Part shown: positions 25,649-34,242 of the stretch, piece by piece | How positions within the stretch are numbered: the stretch's first letter is position 1 | Layout of the letters: each line of letters opens with the position of its first letter | NCBI GenBank assembly: GCA_035371485.1 | Contig: DAOOWV010000003.1 | Span: 1 to 53,449, forward strand | Direction of reading: 5' to 3' | From: DAOOWV01 sp035371485 | Lineage (GTDB): Bacteria; Patescibacteriota; Dojkabacteria; JAFGLO01 | DNA length: 53,449 bases | The notes under the pieces: model-generated | Database searches by the model: none | What the model saw: only the letters and a program-made list of their open reading frames with translations | What the model was told of the DNA's origin: nothing | Made by a program: the position numbers and the translations under genes

Positions 25649-26197
25649 TGCTGTTGCAGGGGTAGCCAAAAGATCAGTGATATTTCCTCTGAGGCTATTC
25701 AAACGTTCGCTAAACCATGCATTAGCTGCTCCTGGACCGCCTGTTCCACTTAAACTACGAACATCAGGAAGTTTTGAAGCATCAGAAGTCCCATAAGCCT
25801 CATACATCTCAGCTTTTGCCTTTGCTTTATTATAAGCAACGATCCCCGAATATATTGTAAGTCCAGCACCAATTGCTAAAAACAAAGGATTTAAAGCCCC
25901 TAACGCGATTGCCGAAGCTTTTATCCCTTCTGCAGTAATAACTGATAAAGCCAAGTGCGTATTACTCAACCCAAATGCTCCTACTAAAGACCAAAAACCA
26001 GTTCTAGCACCAGTACTTATCGCACTAACCAATGGGAAATTTTGAGCAAATCTATTTTCAAACCAACCATTCGCTGCCCTCTTAGTAGCATCTATTTCTA
26101 ACAACTTTTCATTCATCTTAGCTTCTTGCCAAAGACCATAGGTTCCGATAACAGCAGCAGGAATAGTTAACCACGGATTAAAACCTAAACTCGTCAA
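25646..26197 (-). CDS. Ala/Gly-rich membrane-associated protein, probable frameshift near start
   Basis: From a TTG at 26197 the frame gives 183 residues with hydrophobic stretches (WLTIPAAVIGTYGLW near the start; ASAIALGALNPLFLAIGAGL centrally) and an Ala/Gly-rich C-terminus. The same frame stays open and coding-like upstream (TYGKRSGALIGAGFLGI). An ATG at 26271-26273 followed by an A7 tract (26262-26268) is one base out of frame with it. Removing one A gives a start MVKNQDKLTYGKRSG and a protein of about 208 residues. So the gene is probably 25646-26273 with a homopolymer indel or slippage site. Unrecognised; it is the island gene closest to the divergent T4SS-like ATPase. Confidence 0.65.
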   Translation of the reverse strand: MTSLGFNPWLTIPAAVIGTYGLWQEAKMNEKLLEIDATKRAANGWFENRFAQNFPLVSAISTGARTGFWSLVGAFGLSNTHLALSVITAEGIKASAIALGALNPLFLAIGAGLTIYSGIVAYNKAKAKAEMYEAYGTSDASKLPDVRSLSGTGGPGAANAWFSERLNSLRGNITDLLATPATA

Positions 26198-26371
26198 AAT
26201 ACCTAGAAAACCAGCGCCAATAAGAGCACCACTCCTCTTTCCATAGGTAAGTTTATCTTGATTTTTTTACCATAATCTGGCGTAAAATTCATGTCGACAT
26301 ACTTTAATTTATGTGGTATATTTTAACATATAATAACAAATAATTCAATATATAATATTATTTTTTGATTC

Positions 26372-28765
26372 ATGGAAACAGAAATCCTAACAACAGCAAT
26401 AACTGTACTTTCAATATCACTTTCCGTCACTTTTTTAGTCTTTTTTATACTCGCAACCATCCGTTTTATCTCAAGACAAAAAATTAAAAACAATCGTAAA
26501 AATTTAAAACTTCTTAAAGTAACATTGCCTAGATATCCAAGACCCCTTGATTCCTTAACAGAAAAAGTCCAAAAAGAACAAATAAATGAACAATCTGCCG
26601 AACAAATGTTTTCTGAACTTCGTGGAATTGTACCTGATGATTTGAGAAGATTCTTCAGATATGGGGAGACTATATCTATGGAAATCGTAGCAACAGCCGA
26701 AAGCATTTCTTTTTTTATTTACTGTTCACCTGAATTCAAAGATTCACTTAAACGAACAATATATGGTACACATCCTGAAGCAGAAATAGTGGAAGTAAAC
26801 GACTATTTTGACGAGTTTACAAAAGATCCCTTTGTTTATGGATACATAAGACTTGCAGGACCAGCATATGCCCCAATTCGAACTTATGAAACATTAGGTG
26901 GTGACACACTAAATACTTTATTAGCTAAACTCACAGATCTACACGGAAAAGAGAAAATTGCCATTCAATTTTACAGTACTCCTGTAGGCGATTCATGGAG
27001 ATCAAGTGCCCATTCTGCATTGAGAACAGCAACACAAACTGCCGGAGATATTAATAATACAGTATTATCCGGAGGACAAGATAGATCAATAATCGATAAT
27101 GAACTATATTCCGGAATTGAGAAGAAGATGTCAAAAAAAGGATTTCTAACTGGTATAAGAATAATTTCTGTAGCCGAAAATAAACAGACTGCAACGACAA
27201 ATTTACAAAGTGTGGGTAAGGTTTTTGCACAATATGAACTTCCTCCTATGACACAATTTGAAACAACAATGTACAAAATTAATACTTTTAATTTCCTTCG
27301 TGACTTTAAATTAAGAATAAAACCATTTTTTGATCTACCAATATATAGACAACAATTTATAACCAATACAGCCGAACTTGCTACCTTATTTCACCTCCCA
27401 AGTGTAGAAGTGCGAATTCCTAAGTTAGAATGGCAGAGATACAAAAAAGAGCCTGCTCCAGCCGATATCCCTCAAGAAGGGTTATTTTTGGGATACAATA
27501 CCTATAGGGGTGAACGTAAAAAAATATTTATAAAAGAAGATGACAGACGAAGACATTTCTACATAATAGGACAAACCGGTGTTGGTAAATCAGAATATAT
27601 GAAACAGATGTTCTTACAGGATGTATATTCTGGAAAAGGATGTTGTTTCATTGATCCACATGGAGATGTCGCCGAAGATATACTCTTTAAAATCCCAGGA
27701 CATCGCAAAAATGATGTTGTGTATTGGGATCCGGGAGATACACAATACCCTATGGGTCTAAACATAATGGATGTTGAAGGTGATGAAGCCAAAAATATAA
27801 TAATAAACTCATTCATTGATTTACTTTACAAACTATATGACCCAAATAGAGTTGGAATGATGGGACCAATGCTTGAGAGAACAATAAGAAATGTAATGCT
27901 TACCGCAATGGAGGAGCCCGGATCGACATTGATTGAGGCATTAAGACTGATTACAAACCCAGAATATGCCAAAACGAAAATACCAAATATAAAAGATCCA
28001 ATTGTAAAAACCTACTGGACAGAGCAGATGGCACAAACAACCGACTTTCATAGATCTGAAGCATTAGGATATTACGTTTCAAAATTTGATCGTTCTATAA
28101 CAGATAAAACAATAAGAAATATAATTGGGCAATCGAAATCAAGTTTCAATTTTAGACAGATAATGGATGAACAAAAAATATTGATAGTTAATCTTTCAAA
28201 GGGTTCTCTTGGAATTGAAAACATGACATTTCTGGGAATGGTTCTTATCCCAAGGATATTAGTTTCAGCAATGAGTAGAGCAAATATACCCGAACCAGAA
28301 AGAAAAGATTTTTATCTATATGTCGACGAGTTCCAAAATTTCACTACTAATGATTTTGTATCTATATTGTCTGAGGCAAGAAAATATAGATTATCACTTG
28401 TAATGGGAAACCAATATATCAGTCAAATCAGAGAAGATATTAGAAATGCAATATTCGGTAACGTAGGGACATTGGGTGCTTTCAGAGTAGGAATTGATGA
28501 TGCAAAATATTTAGCCCCATTTTATCATCCAATTGTTAATGAATTTGATTTGTCTAATAATGCAATTGGTAATATGTATATAAAATTACTCGTTGAGGGA
28601 AGACCAAGTGAAGCATTTACTGTAGCCTACGATTGGAATGAAATACAAGCTATCCCAAGAAACGAACAGATTGCAAATGATATTATTGCAAGAACAAGAA
28701 GAGATATCGCAAAGGAAAAATCATTAGTTGAGCAAGAGATCGTTACAAGAGCAAACCTTATTTAA
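26372..28765 (+). CDS. TraG/VirD4-like type IV secretion ATPase, membrane-anchored
   Basis: The 797-residue protein has an N-terminal membrane helix (about 8-33). A 300-residue region of CPR-typical sequence follows, then a RecA-like motor: Walker A GQTGVGKSE (400-408), CCFIDPHGD, YWDPGDTQYPMGLNIM, Walker B FYLYVDEFQNF (D652, E653) and a C-terminal ARKYRLSLVMGNQYISQI sensor region. The motor belongs to the HerA/FtsK-TraG-VirD4 clade that couples DNA or protein substrates to export channels. No VirB4, relaxase or other T4SS parts were found in the window. It is divergent from the minus-strand island and starts the plus-strand part, so it is the obvious motor for the island products. Confidence 0.88.
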   Translation: METEILTTAITVLSISLSVTFLVFFILATIRFISRQKIKNNRKNLKLLKVTLPRYPRPLDSLTEKVQKEQINEQSAEQMFSELRGIVPDDLRRFFRYGETISMEIVATAESISFFIYCSPEFKDSLKRTIYGTHPEAEIVEVNDYFDEFTKDPFVYGYIRLAGPAYAPIRTYETLGGDTLNTLLAKLTDLHGKEKIAIQFYSTPVGDSWRSSAHSALRTATQTAGDINNTVLSGGQDRSIIDNELYSGIEKKMSKKGFLTGIRIISVAENKQTATTNLQSVGKVFAQYELPPMTQFETTMYKINTFNFLRDFKLRIKPFFDLPIYRQQFITNTAELATLFHLPSVEVRIPKLEWQRYKKEPAPADIPQEGLFLGYNTYRGERKKIFIKEDDRRRHFYIIGQTGVGKSEYMKQMFLQDVYSGKGCCFIDPHGDVAEDILFKIPGHRKNDVVYWDPGDTQYPMGLNIMDVEGDEAKNIIINSFIDLLYKLYDPNRVGMMGPMLERTIRNVMLTAMEEPGSTLIEALRLITNPEYAKTKIPNIKDPIVKTYWTEQMAQTTDFHRSEALGYYVSKFDRSITDKTIRNIIGQSKSSFNFRQIMDEQKILIVNLSKGSLGIENMTFLGMVLIPRILVSAMSRANIPEPERKDFYLYVDEFQNFTTNDFVSILSEARKYRLSLVMGNQYISQIREDIRNAIFGNVGTLGAFRVGIDDAKYLAPFYHPIVNEFDLSNNAIGNMYIKLLVEGRPSEAFTVAYDWNEIQAIPRNEQIANDIIARTRRDIAKEKSLVEQEIVTRANLI

Positions 28766-28798
28766 GTGATAACTGATAAGTAATAGGTGATAAGGGAT
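28764..28798. repeat. Period-7 array after the T4SS-like ATPase
   Basis: AAGTGAT, AACTGAT, AAGTAAT, AGGTGAT and AAGGGAT. The first unit contains part of the stop codon of the preceding gene. Confidence 0.8.
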
Positions 28799-28925
28799 AT
28801 TATTTATTGGTGCTGGGATATGAAATTGGTCACTAATCATTGAGAGCTATCAGATAAACTCTTGACTTTTCTAACAAAATGTAATAGACTATTTTAGTCG
28901 GTATATAATATAATAAAATATCGTT

Positions 28926-29531
28926 ATGAATCTTGGAGAATTTGGACGAAAAATAGAAAGCGGTGCAAGTAATGCTTGGGAATTTGCAAAAAAAGTCCCA
29001 GGTAATGTCGCAGAGGCCGTAAAAGAAGTTCCTGAAAAGGCACTGGAATTATGGCATAATCTAGGTGACAAAATTGAGAGATTAGGTAATTCAACTGCGG
29101 TCGAACACATTAAAGACACTGGAGAAACAGCTGGAAGAATATTGGGAGTTATTGTTGATGAAGGTAAGAAAAACTTTACTAATGAAGGTCTTGCAAAACT
29201 TGTTCCAGCTGCAGCAGTTTTATCAAGAGTTGCAAGAGGTACCTTAGGAGTAAGAAATGGTGGATTGATAGACAGAGGAGTTGGTGCATTAGAAACTGGA
29301 TTGGCTATAGCCGCAAACTGGAAAGAACACAAAGCAATCGCCTTGGCAACGTTAGTTACTGCATTTACTCCAAGAATATTCAGATTTGGAATAAGAGCCA
29401 TCGATGTTGCAGCTACCTTAAGAGCTATAAAGGATATGAACAGATTTATAGGTGGAGTTTCTGAAAGAAAAGACGAATTTAAAGCACCTGGTACAGCCCC
29501 AGCCGTAGAGGTTTCACCACCAGAAGCATAG
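28926..29531 (+). CDS. Amphipathic Ala/Gly-rich protein of the island
   Basis: Unrecognised, 201 residues. The N-terminal 60 residues form repeated amphipathic helices (EFGRKIESGASNAWEFAKKV, AVKEVPEKALELWHNLGDKI) like the start of the 1003-residue protein at 16970 and of the decayed hydrolase at 34018. The remainder alternates alanine-rich hydrophobic segments (GLAKLVPAAAVLSRVARG, ALATLVTAFTPRIF) with charged turns; the end is Pro-rich. It is first in a plus-strand run of four genes. A helical partner follows after 50 bases, giving the large-then-small order again, and a second large gene follows ten bases after that. Confidence 0.66.
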   Translation: MNLGEFGRKIESGASNAWEFAKKVPGNVAEAVKEVPEKALELWHNLGDKIERLGNSTAVEHIKDTGETAGRILGVIVDEGKKNFTNEGLAKLVPAAAVLSRVARGTLGVRNGGLIDRGVGALETGLAIAANWKEHKAIALATLVTAFTPRIFRFGIRAIDVAATLRAIKDMNRFIGGVSERKDEFKAPGTAPAVEVSPPEA

Positions 29532-29581
29532 AAATTTGAAAATTTAAAACCGAACAATATTTTATTTAATTAAAAAAATAT

Positions 29582-29905
29582 ATGACCAGTAGAGAACAGT
29601 TCATTAAAACCGTACTGTCAACTACCCTCTTTACTGACGAAGAGAAAGTAAAGATTGTTGACGCAGTAGATTCTTTAAGTGAAGAAGCTCGTGCAAAAAT
29701 TGTTGAAGAAATTGAAGGTTATAATGCACGAACAAAAGAAAGAGTAGCAAAGTACAACACCGCAGTTAAAGAAGAATTTGCAAAATATAGAGAAGAACTT
29801 AAAAATATACCTGAGATTGCTGAAAAAGATATTGATATTGCAAACGCCACTTCTCAAGTATTAGAAGATGCAATAACTAAGGCAACTAGTGACTTAGTTT
29901 CCTAA
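29582..29905 (+). CDS. Small all-helical protein, partner type of the island
   Basis: A 107-residue helical, Glu/Lys-rich protein. Its start (FIKTVLSTTLFTDEEKVKIV, DSLSEEARAKIVEEIEG) matches the 20103 protein (FLKALDDSLLFTSEQKLLAL, SGLPEESLIVYTQFL) in length, spacing and the LFT-E-K turn. The rest is one long charged helix (NARTKERVAKYNTAVKEEF), probably coiled coil. It lies between two membrane-type proteins, 50 bases after one and nine before the other, so the three are likely translated from one transcript. Function unknown. Confidence 0.66.
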   Translation: MTSREQFIKTVLSTTLFTDEEKVKIVDAVDSLSEEARAKIVEEIEGYNARTKERVAKYNTAVKEEFAKYREELKNIPEIAEKDIDIANATSQVLEDAITKATSDLVS

Positions 29906-29914
29906 TTAACAGAA

Positions 29915-30742
29915 ATGACACTGCTAAAGCCGGAAACACTTGAGGACACTGATAGCGAATCTGGACAAACATTTTCTTTTGCACAAGAAACTAACTCTCC
30001 AGCCAGAACTAAACCTCAAAAAACTGAAGATGATATACCTCCTTTACCTGAGTTAGGTGCCGAGACTCTAAAAAATGTTTCAGAAATTCAAGAAGATCTT
30101 ATAGTTGAAGATGCTCAAGACAAACAAGAGACAAAGAAAGGTATTCTTACACATTTAGACACTATGATTAGAGGCCGTAAGTTGACTTTAGATAGAGCAA
30201 TTCTCGATTTAATGATTGCCTTAAGCATCGGAACTGCTGGAGCTATTGGAGACAATGTCGCCCTATTTGATAAGGTTCCATGGCTTGGTATTGTTCTAGA
30301 ATTCGTGAGTGATCAGGGGCTTAAATGGGTAGCCAATGAGTTTGACGAGAAAGTTAGAGATTTAGTTTCAAAGGTTGCAAATAAAGATTATAGAACTAAC
30401 AAACCTTTTATCGGTGGAACCGCAAATTTGGTTTCGGAGGGAATTGGGCTTGGAACTAAGGCACTAGTCGCGCTTGGGTTTATACCTGCTGGAGCTATTG
30501 GAGATTTTGTAAACCCTGCAACTGTACAAGCAGTTCTTGAATTTGGAAAATATACGCCAATTATAGGAGCAGTTGTTGAAAGGGGAGTTAATACTTCAGA
30601 TAAACTTATTGGTAGAGTTACAGGTCTAATTGGTGAAATTTTTGGCAAAGTTGAAGAAGAAAAACCTGGATTCAGTTTTGATAATTTTTCTAAATGGTGG
30701 GATCAAAAATTGCAAGAAGGCGTGGTTTTTAGTCCAGTATAA
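29915..30742 (+). CDS. Membrane-associated protein with acidic disordered N-terminus
   Basis: Unrecognised, 275 residues. Residues 1-80 are acidic and low complexity (Glu, Asp, Thr, Pro). A core of hydrophobic helices follows: DLMIALSIGTAGAIGDNVA at about 95-113, then the VSDQGLKWVANEFDEKV helix, GTKALVALGFIPAGAIGDF, and a GAVVERGVNTSDKLIGRVTG end. It resembles 22671 and 20444 in overall order (disordered head, hydrophobic segment, aromatic/charged helix). It begins nine bases after its helical neighbour. It could be a pore- or envelope-inserted component; that is inference from composition. Confidence 0.66.
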   Translation: MTLLKPETLEDTDSESGQTFSFAQETNSPARTKPQKTEDDIPPLPELGAETLKNVSEIQEDLIVEDAQDKQETKKGILTHLDTMIRGRKLTLDRAILDLMIALSIGTAGAIGDNVALFDKVPWLGIVLEFVSDQGLKWVANEFDEKVRDLVSKVANKDYRTNKPFIGGTANLVSEGIGLGTKALVALGFIPAGAIGDFVNPATVQAVLEFGKYTPIIGAVVERGVNTSDKLIGRVTGLIGEIFGKVEEEKPGFSFDNFSKWWDQKLQEGVVFSPV

Positions 30743-30759
30743 GTTTAAATTTCAGAATT

Positions 30760-31044
30760 ATGGAAAGACCTGATCCTTTTGAGACAAGACCTCCAAGGGG
30801 TGGACTTAAACTCACATTTGAATCAGATAAAAAAGAAAAACCTGCAGAAGTTGAGTATATCCAACATCCTATTTCAAGAGAGGCGTATGAAGCCCAAAGT
30901 CCTGAGAATCAAATATTAAAAAGATACATTGAGATAGATGGAGGTAAAGTTCCCATAGAATTGATGACTGGTACTAGAAAAAACCAAGCGGTGAAGAAGA
31001 AGGTTATTTTTTTATGGGAGTCAAGTTTGAAGATGGTGCCGTAG
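30760..31044 (+). pseudogene. First part of a frameshifted island gene
   Basis: Codes for 94 residues, but only about the first 74 (MERPDPFETRPP to YIEIDGGKVPIELMTGTR) look native. After the A6 run at 30978-30983 this frame turns into lysine-rich sequence, while another frame continues sensibly (KKPSGEEEGYFFMGVKFED). One more A in the run would join them into a 270-residue protein with the second part at 31014. In the restored protein YIEIDGGKVPIEL is echoed by YVEIDGQKYRVQER, a repeated beta motif. The restored product would be soluble, Pro/Glu-rich and non-membrane. It follows 29915 by 17 bases. Confidence 0.7.
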
Positions 31045-31571
31045 GCACGATTGAAAATGGAACCAAAGATAGGAATGGGAATTTAATATTAGCCACACCA
31101 TCAAATAGTAAAGTAGAAGGTGTTGGCCCAGATCCAGACAGTACTCCTTTCACTATTAGAGAACCAATAATAGAAGAAAATACAGTGGATTATGTTGAAA
31201 TAGATGGACAAAAATATAGGGTTCAAGAAAGACAGGTCCCCAACAACACTCAACCTGTTCCTGGTATTCCTGATAGCCTAAGTCTCACCAAGAGCGAACG
31301 TTATATAGTTACAAAAGACGGACAAGAATTAATAGTTAGAAATAATTTGGAATATAAAGAGGTTTCAAACGGCCCATTTATAAGTGATGCCCCAGAAAAA
31401 AAAGGATTAGTACCTATTTCTGTTCCTGGAGTATTTGATGAAAAAGGTAATTTTCATCCAATCAAAAAAGGCTACTATGATGAAGAAAGAGGGTTACAAC
31501 CTACAAGAAAACAAATACTCGAAGATTTAAAACTAGGAACAGAATTTAAGCTACCAAAATATTCCAAGTAA
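31014..31571 (+). pseudogene. Second part of a frameshifted island gene
   Basis: Codes for 185 residues from an internal ATG, but the frame is already coding-like 24 bases upstream (SGEEEGYFF), so the ATG is unlikely to be the true start. The product is beta-rich and polar, with short repeated phrases (VEIDGQKYRVQE, KSERYIVTKDGQELIVRN, FDEKGNFHPIKKGYYDEERG). No cysteine, no membrane helix, no recognised domain. It is the 3' portion of the gene starting at 30760, separated by a one-base loss in an A-run. It is the last plus-strand gene, facing the decayed hydrolase. Confidence 0.7.
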
Positions 31572-31798
31572 TATCTGTTGATAATTCCTTTTTCCCCTAA
31601 ACCTCCCCAATAACTATTCCACAAATGTTATTGAGTAACTTCGATTGTTGAAACACCTGATTTTACAATCTCACCGATTTTATTAACAATCGCTCTTGAA
31701 GGATCAACATTACTGGTACTTGGAGCATCCAAATGTCCACAAATTATAGCATTTTTTGATATTTTACCTGTGGAAATTAAATGTTTAATCAACATTGC

Positions 31799-32362
31799 TC
31801 ATATCTTAACTTGTTGTTCATTGATCGTAGAACCATCTGTAGCATCAGGATATCCATTTTCATTTGTGTCAACATAAGTTCCAGAGATTTCAATTGAAAC
31901 TGTCTTTGCACTATTCCATTCAACGTTTGAAGCAACACTATCTACATTTAAGGTGGCATATCCAGGTTCTACAAATTGATACACAACGTTATCCTTGTGA
32001 ACCAAATAGTTAGTACAAGCATAATCCTCTGAATACAAAAATCTATTTACAACTGGATCTAGAGACTCTGCGGTAGTCCAATGAAGCACCACCCTTTCAG
32101 CTGGCTCTTCTGAATGCCAATATTTATTTACATCAGAAGCCTCCACACCGCCATTAGGAAAATAAGTTCCAATCATCCAGTTTCTATACGCTGTACGTGG
32201 AGATTCTTCATCCTTAAACCATTGCGTCATATCATATTTTTTAGAAATTTCAAGGTTATCTTCTCCTACTTCAAATAATTCTTGGACCATTTCTTCAAGA
32301 GTATCTCGTACCCCAACAGTTCCTTTTAGCCACTCATTACTATCACTATTTATCCTTTTCAC
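31799..32362 (-). pseudogene. Fragment: N-acetylmuramoyl-L-alanine amidase domain
   Basis: Encodes 187 residues with the Amidase_2 pattern: RVVLHWTTAESLDPVVNRFL (first zinc histidine), ACTNYLVHKDNVVYQFVEPG and KTVSIEISGTY. The final part of the domain, with the second histidine and aspartate (CGHLDAPSTSNVDP), is encoded after the TGA at 31799-31801 in the same frame. The upstream reading SGSSDIEVSEVKRINS shows that the native frame began before the GTG at 32362. These enzymes cleave the bond between muramic acid and L-alanine in peptidoglycan. Confidence 0.7.
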
Positions 32363-32373
32363 CTCTGAAACTT

Positions 32374-32976
32374 CTATATCGCTACTCCCGGAAAAAATGA
32401 ATTTTTACGGCCTTTCATTAGCAACAATGCCACGTTAGGTGGAATTGGTATATGTGAATACTCTTGAGCTACCCTCACAATTTCATCACTTTTTATATTT
32501 TTACTAAAATCAAACAATATTTCTACAATAGCCTTATCATCGTAACCTTTAGCATGAAGCTCACGAGCAATATGCGGATAATCTAATTGAGCTCTAAACA
32601 GATCCCAATAAAGCTGTATTTGTTTTCCTTTTGATTCTCCATATACTTTCTCCAAGTCCTCATACGTATCGACAACGTTACGTCCGCCATTATACATCGC
32701 AGCCACTCGAATCAGAACGATTGGATGATTTGGATATTTATCAATAAAATCATCTCCATACGACTCACGAACCAATTTACGTGCCTGATTTAGACAATCC
32801 TCCATAACGTCAAGCACATATGGCAAATTATTTTCAAACTTGCTTAAATTTGCAACAAGATTGGAATCTTTATTTGCCAAAACATAATACCACTTTAATA
32901 ATCCCTCAACATTTAGCCATTGACGAGGAGTTGGGTTATTCTCGGAAACAATCCATACTCTTGAATCAAGACTCAA
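32374..32976 (-). pseudogene. Fragment: helical region following the transglycosylase core
   Basis: Encodes 200 residues. Upstream in the same frame YNSAARWFLADARYLSTL reads like the usual SLT segment in which a residue set such as AAARYL follows the active-site region. The later VLIRVAAMYNGGRNVVDTYE fits the 'ALAAYNAG' motif of transglycosylases. After that are helical repeats without recognised function. Joined by frameshifts to 33051 upstream and 31799 downstream. Confidence 0.65.
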
Positions 32977-33050
32977 AGTAGAAAGATATCTGGCATCAGC
33001 TAAGAACCATCGGGCTGCACTATTGTATTTTTACTTGAAGCAGGCAATAA

Positions 33051-33584
33051 CTACATCAGTTTAATAAGTGCATTGCCCCTATTAAAAGCACTCTGTTCAC
33101 TATTGTCATTTAATAACATATTTAATTCATTCTGCTCTGAATTATTCCCCAATTTAATAAAATCACCAGTCGAAACATTAAAAGGCATAACTTGCCATGG
33201 CCCACATGCTCCACTGTTATTGGATTTTATTGGAATCAAACCACTTTCAGGCATACCAATTGACATAACAAAATCTATAGGAATTCCACGACTGTTTAAT
33301 TGATCTACTACTGATTCAGTCATCCTTGATCTTACCCATGGACTAAAAGCAACAGGAACATACTTATTAGCTTCAGAAACATCATTTGAATAATATGACC
33401 TCCCAACATTTTTTAATGCATCATAACCTTCATACCCATAATTAAATGGAACATCTAAAGTCAAACCGTTGGAAACTGCTAATACTTCATCTAAACTTAC
33501 TTCCTTTTTGGTTTCTACAAACGGCTCTTCTTCAACAACTTCTGGACTTTCATCACTTGGCCCATCTTCACCTTCTTCAATCAT
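33051..33584 (-). pseudogene. Fragment: SLT lytic transglycosylase catalytic region
   Basis: Encodes 177 residues. A Glu-rich linker is followed by FVMSIGMPESGLIPIKSNNS and GACGPWQVMPFNVSTG, matching the SLT catalytic glutamate motif (ESGxxP) and the G-x-W-Q-x-M-P loop. These enzymes cleave the glycan strand with formation of an anhydro end. The frame extends upstream of the ATG into the region overlapping the first fragment (SKLIPEDGVTPVSKEPL), which shows the break. It stops at a TAG near 33051, before the domain is complete. Confidence 0.72.
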
Positions 33585-33667
33585 TTTGTCATCTTTTGTT
33601 CCACCAAGTCGAGTTAAATCATCAGAAAGAGGTTCTTTGGAAACTGGAGTAACCCCATCCTCTGGAA

Positions 33668-34018
33668 TTAGTTTACTTCCTTTTCTATTGAACTTTGCTT
33701 TCCTGTTGCCATTACTGGTTTTTCAGTAGTAACAGGAATATCTTTCTTTATTAAATTTTTAGATTTTGGAGGAAAAATTTTATCCCACAATCCACGTAAC
33801 TTTGGAGGTTCAGGTAATTTTGAAAGATTATCTCTTACTTTCCCATATACACCAGCTACCATACTTCCACTGTTTTTAACTACCTCTCCAAACTTTGCAA
33901 TATTCTCAGCTCCCACTTTTATAACCTTGGTTGCCTTGGGTAAAGATAAATCTTTAAATATACTCGATACTACCCCTAATCCTTTTTTAAACACTTCAAC
34001 TGGAAATGGCATATTCAT
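33668..34018 (-). pseudogene. Fragment: amphipathic N-terminus of the hydrolase
   Basis: Encodes 116 residues: amphipathic helices (FPVEVFKKGLGVVSSIFKDL, GAENIAKFGEVVKNSGSMVA, VYGKVRDNLSKLPEPP) followed by a lysine/proline linker. No signal peptide. The style matches the N-termini of the island proteins at 16970 and 28926, and may be a common targeting or docking segment. The reading frame is broken near 33670, where the linker would lead into the transglycosylase part. Confidence 0.62.
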
Positions 34019-34242
34019 TATTGTAAAATGAAATTAAAAAAATGAGAGCATTGTCATATAATAGGTTGATCGTATTTACATAATAAATTTGTCTATAAAA
34101 ATACTCTCAAAACTAACGTTTAACACCAAAATCAGTTATTTTAATATAGCACTCTTTCAACAATATTGTCAAATAATAAAAAAAACTGCAGTCAAACCAT
34201 TATTGTGCTAAAATTAAAGTAATATTAAATAATTCACCATTT

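Larger units (their letters stand above)
31628..34018 (-). pseudogene. Decayed peptidoglycan hydrolase: lytic transglycosylase plus amidase
   Basis: Four open pieces in series on one strand together describe a single protein of about 795 residues. From the start they are: an amphipathic N-terminus, a Glu-rich linker, an SLT-type lytic transglycosylase domain, a helical region and an Amidase_2 domain. The breaks are a one-base loss near 33670-33730, at least one frameshift plus a stop near 33010-33060, a one-base loss near T6 at about 32391-32396, and an in-frame TGA at 31799-31801. Beyond the TGA the frame continues with amidase-like GHLDAPSTSNVDPS to a TAA at 31628-31630. VirB1-type hydrolases open the wall for T4SS, which fits the neighbouring ATPase. 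It is either a pseudogene or a poorly assembled stretch. Confidence 0.75.

Noticed and set aside
26198..26371. Consensus promoter for the TraG-like ATPase
   Set aside because: TATAAT at 26329-26334 is present, but no -35 element lies 16-18 bases upstream, so it was not listed.
27559..27816. Minus-strand frame opposite the TraG-like ATPase
   Set aside because: Shadow of the Walker A and downstream region of the ATPase; cysteine/serine-rich composition is typical of antisense reading.
31799..31801. TGA read as a sense codon (alternative genetic code as in Gracilibacteria/Absconditabacteria)
   Set aside because: The TGA sits in a gene that also has frameshifts. Other genes use TGA as stop (pilC) and none of the long intact genes needs a TGA sense codon.
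16495..34018. Integrated prophage or conjugative plasmid
   Set aside because: No integrase, relaxase, terminase, portal, capsid or tail gene, and no attachment-site repeats were recognised at the borders.
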